NCBI GenBank assembly: GCA_011391655.1
Contig: JAABQE010000281.1
Location: 1 to 6,415, forward strand
Direction: 5' to 3'
Source of the DNA: Hydrogenophilales bacterium
GTDB taxonomy: Bacteria; Pseudomonadota; Gammaproteobacteria; Burkholderiales; Thiobacillaceae
Length of the DNA: 6,415 nucleotides
The translations under genes and the position numbers were made by a program. Positions 1 through 4,001 of this stretch are shown here, in pieces. Position 1 is the first letter of the stretch. Every line of letters starts with the position of its first letter. The notes beneath the pieces are model-generated. The model worked only from the letters and a program-made list of their open reading frames with translations. It searched no databases and was not told the DNA's origin.

Positions 1-200
1 TTACGGGCAGCGACGTTGAGGCCGCGGACCTGAGCGTTCATCCGCTCGGAAATGGCCAGGCCGGCTGCGTCGTCTTTTGCGCTGTTGATGCGCAGGCCGG
101 AAGACAGGCGCTGAATCGAGGTGTTGAGTGCGGATTGCGACATGCCCAAATTACGCTGGGTATTGAGCGAGGCAATGTTGGTGTTGATCACCGCTGCCAT
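1..200 (-). CDS. fliC: Flagellin, N-terminal part (cut by the left edge)
   Basis: This encodes the flagellar filament subunit, which is exported by the flagellar type III system and polymerised outside the cell. The 66 codons present read [19 protein letters not shown] and continue through [20 protein letters not shown] (about residues 28-47) to [17 protein letters not shown]. This is the near-invariant D0/D1 N-terminal helix region of bacterial flagellins, including the [20 protein letters not shown] signature. The variable centre and C-terminal D0 helix lie outside the window. The ATG (198-200) follows a good ribosome binding site, GGGAG at 211-207, with a 6-base spacer. The gene is divergent from the radical SAM gene. 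No frameshift is visible. The symbol fliC is by family; the organism may carry several flagellin paralogues. Confidence 0.95.
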   Translation of the reverse strand, partial: MAAVINTNIASLNTQRNLGMSQSALNTSIQRLSSGLRINSAKDDAAGLAISERMNAQVRGLNVAAR

Positions 201-248
201 GATTTTCTCCCTATATTGAGATGGATGGTTTCAACGTGCATGTCCCGG

Positions 249-272
249 CCACCATCTTTACAGATGGGGTGG
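249..272 (-). other. Hairpin in the flagellin mRNA leader
   Basis: CCACCATC (249-256) can pair with GAT (263-265) plus GGTGG (268-272), leaving a 6-base loop and a two-base GG bulge. The hairpin would lie in the flagellin leader between the candidate promoter and the ribosome binding site. A pairing of this size can occur by chance. A role in mRNA stability or translation control is only a possibility. Confidence 0.3.
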
Positions 273-306
273 CAATAGCTGGAACTGATAGCCGCTGTTA
301 CGTTCT

Positions 307-333
307 GAATCGTCGGAGGATGGGAAAAGTTAA
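307..333 (-). promoter_or_regulatory. Candidate sigma-28 (FliA) promoter for flagellin
   Basis: Read on the minus strand, TTAACTTT (333-326) and GACGATTC (314-307) are separated by exactly 11 bases. The E. coli consensus is TAAAGTTT-N11-GCCGATAA, so 6 of 8 and 5 of 8 positions match with the correct spacing. Transcription would start near position 300 and give a leader of about 100 bases before the flagellin ATG. Flagellin genes are classic sigma-28 targets, which supports the call. The -10 half is weak, so this is a candidate only. Confidence 0.4.
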
Positions 334-388
334 GGCCGTCCCGCAAAAAATCCACGATAAATCTACGATCCTGTTTAAAGGCGACATG

Positions 389-1483
389 ATGAGTATTCCC
401 GAATCGCATTACCCCGCGCGCTGGTGGCATGCGCTGCCCGATGGCCGTATCCAGTGCGACCTGTGCCCGCGCGACTGCAAGTTGCATGAGGGCCAGCGCG
501 GCCTGTGCTTTGTGCGCAAGATGGAAGGCGGGCAGATGGTGCTCACCACCTATGGCCGTTCGTCCGGTTTTTGCGTCGACCCGATCGAGAAAAAACCGCT
601 GAATCATTTTTACCCCGGCTCATCGGTGTTTTCCTTCGGCACCGCCGGCTGCAACCTGGCGTGCAAGTTTTGCCAGAACTGGGATATTTCTAAGTCGCGC
701 GAGACCGACACGCTGATGGATCAGGCGTCGCCCGACGAAATCGCCGCCGCCGCCGAGCGCAGCGGCTGCAAGAGCGTGGCCTTCACCTACAACGATCCGG
801 TGATTTTTGCAGAATACGCGATGGACGTGGCCGACGCCTGCCATGCGCGCGGCCTCAAGACGGTGGCGGTCACCGCCGGCTACATTCATGACGCGCCACG
901 CCGTGCGTTCTACGCCAAGATGGACGCGGCCAATGTCGATCTGAAGGCGTTTACCGATGAGTTTTACGTCAAGCTGACCGGCGCGCATCTGCAGCCGGTG
1001 CTCGACACGCTGATTTATCTGAAACGCGAGACCACGGTCTGGTTCGAAATCACCACGCTGCTGATACCGGGGCAGAACGATTCCGACGCCGAGATCGGGG
1101 CGATGAGCCAGTGGATCATGCGCGAACTGGGTCCCGACGTGCCATTGCATTTCTCCGCCTTCCACCCCGACTGGAAAATGCGCGATGTGCCGGCCACGCC
1201 CGGGTCCACGCTCACTCGCGCGCGCGACATCGCGCTCAAGGCCGGACTGCATTACGTCTACACCGGCAACGTGCACGACACCACAGGCGGCACCACCTTC
1301 TGTCCGGAGTGTCATGAGCCACTGATCGTGCGCGACTGGTATCGCATCGATCATTACAGCGTGACGCCGGATGGTCGCTGCCCACATTGTGAAACAGCCA
1401 TTTCCGGCCGGTTCGGTGCGTTCGGCGATCCATTCGGCAACCGCCGTATTCCTATCGCCCTGCATCCGGCGCAGCGGTTGTGA
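389..1483 (+). CDS. amrS: AmmeMemoRadiSam-system radical SAM enzyme
   Basis: This is a PflA-like radical SAM protein of about 364 residues. A 4Fe-4S cluster would be held by C88, C92 and C95 in GCNLACKFCQNW and used to cleave S-adenosylmethionine. The N-terminus has a further cysteine group (C23, C26, C30, C40), and the C-terminus has two CxxC pairs (C305/C308 and C331/C334) resembling a zinc ribbon. FTYNDP (132-137) is also typical of this family, whose reaction is unknown to me. The frame is open back to an ATG at 221, but family similarity begins at SHYPARWWHALPDG. I chose the ATG at 389 because AAAGG at 377-381 lies 7 bases upstream; the adjacent ATG at 386 is almost equally possible. The neighbouring hydrolase overlaps its stop codon. 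The AMMECR1 and Memo partners that name the system are absent from this window. Confidence 0.92.
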   Translation: MSIPESHYPARWWHALPDGRIQCDLCPRDCKLHEGQRGLCFVRKMEGGQMVLTTYGRSSGFCVDPIEKKPLNHFYPGSSVFSFGTAGCNLACKFCQNWDISKSRETDTLMDQASPDEIAAAAERSGCKSVAFTYNDPVIFAEYAMDVADACHARGLKTVAVTAGYIHDAPRRAFYAKMDAANVDLKAFTDEFYVKLTGAHLQPVLDTLIYLKRETTVWFEITTLLIPGQNDSDAEIGAMSQWIMRELGPDVPLHFSAFHPDWKMRDVPATPGSTLTRARDIALKAGLHYVYTGNVHDTTGGTTFCPECHEPLIVRDWYRIDHYSVTPDGRCPHCETAISGRFGAFGDPFGNRRIPIALHPAQRL

Positions 1484-2130
1484 GTACCTCCACGCTCGTC
1501 CACATTCCGGCCGGCAGCGCCACCATTGAAGGCATGCTAGAGATTCCCGCGCGCGCAACGGGTCTGGTGCTGTTCGCCCACGGCAGCGGTTCGTCGCGCC
1601 ATTCGCCGCGCAACAACTATGTGGCCGGCGTGCTGCGGCAGGCAGGCGTCGGCACCTTGCTGATGGACCTGCTGACGCCGGAAGAAGACCTGGATTATGC
1701 CCAGCGTTTTGATATCGGATTGTTGACGCGGCGCCTGCTGGACGCGGCGCGCTGGGTGGGTGCGCAGGAAGCGACGCGGAACCTGCCACTCGGATTTTTT
1801 GGCGCAAGCACCGGGGCCGCCGCTGCGCTTGAGGCTGCCGCGTTGCTGGGCCCGGAAGCTTCAGCTGTGGTGTCGCGCGGGGGGCGACCCGATCTGGCGA
1901 GCCGTGAAACGCTGGCCAACATAAAGGCGCCGACGCTGTTGCTGGTCGGCGGCTGGGATGATGGCGTGATCGACCTCAACCAGCAGGCTTATGACCAGCT
2001 GCACTGTGAAAAAAAGCTGATCATCGTTCCCGGCGCCACTCATCTGTTCGAGGAGCCCGGGACCCTGGAAGACGTGGCGCGCCTGGCTGCGGACTGGTTT
2101 GCGCGTCATTTCGCGCCGACCACAAACTAG
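1480..2130 (+). CDS. Dienelactone-hydrolase-like alpha/beta hydrolase
   Basis: This is a small cytoplasmic alpha/beta-hydrolase of 216 residues with no signal peptide. An early HGSGSS (34-39) is the probable oxyanion-hole turn, followed by RHSPRN. The nucleophile elbow is GASTGA with S110. An acid is available in GGWDDG (D160 or D161), and the catalytic histidine is H188 in GATHLFEEPG. These match a dienelactone-hydrolase-related family that also occurs fused to phosphoribosyltransferase domains; here it stands alone. The true substrate is unknown, and esterase or lactonase activity is inferred from the triad only. The start is GTG at 1480, in a GTGA overlap with the TGA of the radical SAM gene, which implies translational coupling and one mRNA. 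No alternative start is needed to retain the first beta strands. Confidence 0.87.
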   Translation: MSTSTLVHIPAGSATIEGMLEIPARATGLVLFAHGSGSSRHSPRNNYVAGVLRQAGVGTLLMDLLTPEEDLDYAQRFDIGLLTRRLLDAARWVGAQEATRNLPLGFFGASTGAAAALEAAALLGPEASAVVSRGGRPDLASRETLANIKAPTLLLVGGWDDGVIDLNQQAYDQLHCEKKLIIVPGATHLFEEPGTLEDVARLAADWFARHFAPTTN

Positions 2131-2150
2131 CGGCCCAGGCTGTCTGCCCA

Positions 2151-2214
2151 AGCCGGCTACCGGGTTTTGCCCGTCAATTCGGGGAAGGATTTGAACCGCC
2201 GGCTGCCGGTTTAA
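2151..2214. repeat. Two imperfect direct copies of a CCGGCT-CCGG-TTT motif
   Basis: CCGGCTACCGGGTTTT (2153-2168) and CCGGCTGCCGGTTT (2199-2212) are near-identical and lie 46 bases apart in the 91-base gap between two convergent genes. Each is a CCGG-triloop-CCGG hairpin followed by T residues. They may together help end transcription of the plus-strand unit, or be chance repetition in a GC-rich spacer. Confidence 0.35.
2153..2168 (+). terminator. Possible weak terminator after the hydrolase gene
   Basis: CCGG (2153-2156), a CTA loop and CCGG (2160-2163) are followed by GTTTT, 22 bases after the hydrolase stop. The stem is only 4 base pairs and the T-run is short, so this is weak. A second, similar element (CCGG-CTG-CCGG-TTT) lies at 2199-2212. 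Confidence 0.25.
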
Positions 2215-2221
2215 TGGAGGA

Positions 2222-2620
2222 TTACATGCTGGGGTGGCCTGCCTGCGCGTATTCCCGCTCACGTTTTTCCTGGCACACGATGCAGCGCTTGGCGGTCGGG
2301 TAGGCCTGCAGGCGGGCGAAGGCGATGTCGTCTCCGCAATCGATACACACGCCATACGCTTCGTCCTTGATACGCCGGAAAGCAGCTTCGATATCGTGTA
2401 ACGCGTGCACATGGCGATCCACAACCGCCAGGTTGAAGTCAGCCAGTGCAGTGGCCATTGATTCATCGCCACTGTCGCCGGGTTCGCGGTTGAGCAGGTC
2501 GATGCGATGTTGCTGGCCCGAATTTTCCAGTTCCTGGCGCACCTCGATCAATAACGCCTGGTAATCCTTTTTCAACTGCATGTGGAGTTGATCAAGATGG
2601 GAAGGGGTGAGCGTAGTCAT
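2222..2620 (-). CDS. DksA/TraR-family C4 zinc-finger regulator
   Basis: This 132-residue cytoplasmic protein is of the DksA/TraR type, whose members insert a coiled coil into the RNA polymerase secondary channel and alter promoter choice, often with ppGpp. Residues about 8-86 are helical and include a turn GDSGDESMA. Its D49 and D52 have the same spacing as the two acidic tip residues (DxxD) of E. coli DksA. The C4 zinc finger is C92-x2-C95-x17-C113-x2-C116, in GVCIDCGDD and KRCIVC. It is shorter than E. coli DksA (151 residues), lacking part of the N-terminus, so it is probably a paralogue and no symbol is given. The ATG is preceded by AGGAG with good spacing. It lies 131 bases downstream of the BCAM0308-type gene in the same direction and may be co-transcribed or have its own promoter. 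Confidence 0.92.
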   Translation of the reverse strand: MTTLTPSHLDQLHMQLKKDYQALLIEVRQELENSGQQHRIDLLNREPGDSGDESMATALADFNLAVVDRHVHALHDIEAAFRRIKDEAYGVCIDCGDDIAFARLQAYPTAKRCIVCQEKREREYAQAGHPSM

Positions 2621-2751
2621 TCAATCTCCTGTTCAGGCGCGATTGCCGGGTATCAATATACTTTTTTAGATCGGGGCAGGAGGCGCGTATTTCAATGCGG
2701 GCTGCATGGTCAGGGTACTGCATGGCTTGAAGGCATGCGCCCAATTGATGA
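2621..2751 (-). other. Spacer upstream of the DksA/TraR gene
   Basis: These 131 bases separate two same-direction genes, which is long for a tight operon. The minus strand carries an AT-rich patch, CTAAAAAAGTATATTGATA (about 2672-2654), that could include a -10 element such as TATATT, but no matching -35 hexamer sits 16-18 bases upstream. I see no convincing terminator and no overlooked gene. Confidence 0.3.
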
Positions 2752-2758
2752 TTATCGC
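2745..2758. promoter_or_regulatory. Weak FNR/Anr-like box at the end of the BCAM0308-type gene
   Basis: TTGAT-GATT-ATCGC matches the TTGAT-N4-ATCAA consensus at 8 of 10 positions, with a complete left half. It overlaps the stop codon of the upstream gene, centred about 130 bases before the DksA/TraR start. No good -10 sequence lies at the usual class II distance, so this is low confidence. Confidence 0.15.
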
Positions 2759-3246
2759 TCCCACACCACGCGCAGCAGGTTTTCCTGCGCGTTGTAGTGA
2801 TATTCGAGCGCGCCCTGGTAGGCATGATGCAGTGCGTCGCCGATGCCGCGAGCGAGATGGATATCCGTCGTGGTAATCAGGGTCGTGTCCGCCTGATCCT
2901 CGATTTTCATGATCCGTTTCAGCGGATGTTCCGCCTTGGCGTGCGTTTCCTCGTTCTTGACCAGGCGCAGCAATTCCTCGCGATGATCCTTGAAGAACGC
3001 ACCGCTCACACTCACATAGCCAGCCGGAAATTCGTCATGAATGCGGTGGCAGGCCGGACACATTTTTTCGTGGGCCTGAGCGGGCCTGGATAACCATTGC
3101 CAGCGCCCGCCGTGGAACACGGCGCCGCACTGTGGACACACCGTGGGTTCATGCAGTTTGTGTGTGACCTGGTAGCTGTCGTGCCGCGCCTCCTGAATCA
3201 GGCGGTCGCGCCGGATGGGCTGGAAACCCGTGAATTGGGATTTCAT
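2752..3246 (-). CDS. BCAM0308 family protein with two CxxC motifs
   Basis: This 164-residue soluble protein has no signal peptide or membrane segment. Two CxxC pairs (C37/C40 in PTVCPQCGAVFHGGRWQW and C63/C66 in KMCPACHRIHDEFPAGY) are 22 residues apart and should form a zinc ribbon. The N-terminus has the basic FQPIRRDRLIQEARHDSY (residues 8-25). The second half contains HPLKRIM (107-113), TTTDIHLARGIGDALHHAYQ (125-144) and LRVVWER at the C-terminus. This pattern matches the proteins named after B. cenocepacia BCAM0308, whose function I do not know. ATG at 3246 is preceded by a GGGGAA site. The gene begins 22 bases after the exported-protein gene, so the two are almost certainly co-transcribed. 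Binding to RNA, ribosomes or another protein would be a guess from the zinc ribbon and basic N-terminus. Confidence 0.85.
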   Translation of the reverse strand: MKSQFTGFQPIRRDRLIQEARHDSYQVTHKLHEPTVCPQCGAVFHGGRWQWLSRPAQAHEKMCPACHRIHDEFPAGYVSVSGAFFKDHREELLRLVKNEETHAKAEHPLKRIMKIEDQADTTLITTTDIHLARGIGDALHHAYQGALEYHYNAQENLLRVVWER

Positions 3247-3268
3247 TTTGTTCCCCTTGCGTTAGGCA

Positions 3269-3658
3269 TCAGCGTCCGCCCGATCCTTTGCCACCCGAGC
3301 CCATACCACTACCCGTACCGCCGCCCATGCCGCCCCCATATCCCATGCCACCGCCCGTGGCGGGAGGCGTATCGGGCAGGGTTACGCCACGTACCTTTGC
3401 CCGCTCCTGCATTTGCGTGTGATGCTCCGCGCGGATGCGTTCGCGCTCTTCAGCCGTTTTGGCCGACTGCATTCTCGACTGGTATTCAAGCCGTTCCTGC
3501 TGGGTCATCAACTGGCTGCCATACACCTGCTCCTGCGCTTGGGTTTGCGTTTGGGCTTGCGCCTGTGATTGTGTAGTCGCCTGATCCGCAGCCAGGGCGG
3601 CGTTGCTTGAGACCGTCAGGACACCCAGAACCATCGGAATAAGGAAAGACTGTTTCAT
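3269..3658 (-). CDS. Small exported protein, Gln-rich start and Gly-rich tail
   Basis: This protein of 129 residues has a Sec-type signal peptide: MKQ, a hydrophobic core at about 5-18, then SNAALAA with likely cleavage after A23 or A24. The mature start (25-43) is a Q/T/A repeat (TQSQAQAQTQTQAQ). A charged central block follows (45-96), including QVYGSQLMTQQERLEYQSRM, AKTAEERERIRAEHH and ERAKVRGVTLPD, probably helical. The tail (101-129) is Gly-rich with GGGMG repeats and ends in GSGGKGSGGR. The central block recurs in hypothetical exported proteobacterial proteins as far as I recall; no function is known to me. The frame is open further upstream to 3847, but ATG at 3658 has GGAG with a 7-base spacer and is the only start giving a signal peptide. 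It is the first gene of the minus-strand group. Confidence 0.82.
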   Translation of the reverse strand: MKQSFLIPMVLGVLTVSSNAALAADQATTQSQAQAQTQTQAQEQVYGSQLMTQQERLEYQSRMQSAKTAEERERIRAEHHTQMQERAKVRGVTLPDTPPATGGGMGYGGGMGGGTGSGMGSGGKGSGGR

Positions 3659-3715
3659 TTGTTGCTCCTTGTGGATTAACGGATGGACTGACACGCTGTG
3701 CAGCGCGTCGCTGTC

Positions 3716-3754
3716 ATTGCCGCCTTGTGAACCGCAGGTGCACAAGGCGGCAAT
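3716..3754. repeat. 39-base near-perfect palindrome / strong stem-loop
   Basis: ATTGCCGCCTTGTG (3716-3729) is perfectly complementary to CACAAGGCGGCAAT (3741-3754). Inside, after one A/G mismatch, ACC (3731-3733) pairs with GGT (3737-3739) around a GCA loop. The result is a 17-pair hairpin with one mismatch. No T-run follows on either strand, so it does not look like an intrinsic terminator. It ends 58 bases before the exported-protein ATG and would lie in that mRNA's leader if transcription starts upstream of it. It could act as an mRNA-stabilising or regulatory hairpin, a binding site for a dimeric regulator, or a REP-like repeat. Confidence 0.75.
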
Positions 3755-3802
3755 ACACGCTTTACTGAATTTTGATTTCGGTTGTCCTGGGCTTGGTCTC
3801 GG

Positions 3803-3852
3803 CCGCCAAGGTTGCCGCCTCAAAAAGGCGGAAAACTGTCCGCCCAACTTTT
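3803..3852 (+). promoter_or_regulatory. Mutually exclusive hairpins upstream of the ATPase gene
   Basis: CCGCCT (3815-3820) can pair with AGGCGG (3826-3831) across a 5-base loop. The same GGCGGA segment (3827-3832) can instead pair with TCCGCC (3839-3844) across a 6-base loop, followed by CAACTTTT. A further CCGCC arm lies at 3803-3807. This layout, in which one arm can choose between two partners and one hairpin precedes a T-run, resembles an attenuator. The stems are short (6 pairs) and the T-run is displaced by 4 bases, so the role is inferred. Confidence 0.3.
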
Positions 3853-3892
3853 ATCTTTGCTCGATGCCAAGACATCTCAAGTTAGTACAAAC

Positions 3893-3906
3893 CTGACACC
3901 TATCAA
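3893..3906. promoter_or_regulatory. Weak FNR/Anr-like box
   Basis: CTGAC-ACCT-ATCAA matches TTGAT-N4-ATCAA at 8 of 10 positions, with an intact right half and a TGA-N6-TCA core. It is centred about 102 bases before the ATPase ATG. A -10 at the standard class II distance is not evident on either strand, so the call is tentative. Confidence 0.2.
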
Positions 3907-3916
3907 GCGCAATTCA

Positions 3917-3935
3917 CGCCATGATCAACATGGCG
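3917..3935. repeat. 19-base inverted repeat, possible operator
   Basis: CGCCATG (3917-3923) and CATGGCG (3929-3935) are perfect 7-base inverted arms around ATCAA. No T-run follows on either strand. The position, about 70-85 bases before the ATPase start and next to the FNR-like box, suits a dimeric repressor or activator site. Confidence 0.4.
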
Positions 3936-4001
3936 CAGGCAATATTCTGGCTACAAGGCGCGCAGGGTTCGGTGTGTCCGATTTTTTTGGGCCGCTGCAC
4001 T

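Larger units (their letters stand above)
3659..4001. other. Structured divergent intergenic region
   Basis: This gap lies between the start of the exported-protein gene (minus) and the start of the ATPase gene (plus), so it must hold promoters for both. Short open frames crossing it look non-coding. It contains a 39-base near-palindrome (3716-3754), alternative hairpins (3803-3852), a weak FNR/Anr-like box (3893-3906) and a 19-base inverted repeat (3917-3935). A smaller imperfect inverted repeat centred on CGCTG-TG-CAGCG lies at 3691-3708. I could not identify a convincing sigma-70 promoter on either strand. Possible minus-strand pairs (TTGATA near 3906, TTGAGA near 3880) have poor -10 partners. 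Confidence 0.7.

Noticed and set aside
221..388. A 56-residue N-terminal extension of the radical SAM protein from ATG 221
   Set aside because: The extension resembles no family sequence, overlaps the flagellin leader and promoter region, and a better supported start with a ribosome site exists at 389.
620..1807. A 395-codon open frame on the minus strand
   Set aside because: It crosses both the radical SAM and hydrolase genes antisense and is low in recognisable motifs. The plus-strand genes explain the region fully.
2187..2197. A tRNA T-loop-like sequence (GGTTCAAATCC on the minus strand)
   Set aside because: The T-stem has a mismatch, no anticodon arm lies upstream, and no acceptor stem or CCA follows. 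It is a chance match rather than a tRNA or attachment-site remnant.
1861..2472. A 203-codon open frame on the minus strand
   Set aside because: It overlaps the end of the hydrolase gene antisense and the DksA/TraR gene in another frame, with no family resemblance. Both overlapped genes have clear motifs.
3097..3576. A 159-codon open frame on the plus strand
   Set aside because: It is antisense to the BCAM0308-type and exported-protein genes, and its Pro/His/Arg richness mirrors the Gly-rich tail and signal region on the other strand.
3659..3847. A 63-residue N-terminal extension of the exported protein
   Set aside because: It would bury the signal peptide and run through the large palindrome. 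ATG at 3658 has a good ribosome binding site.
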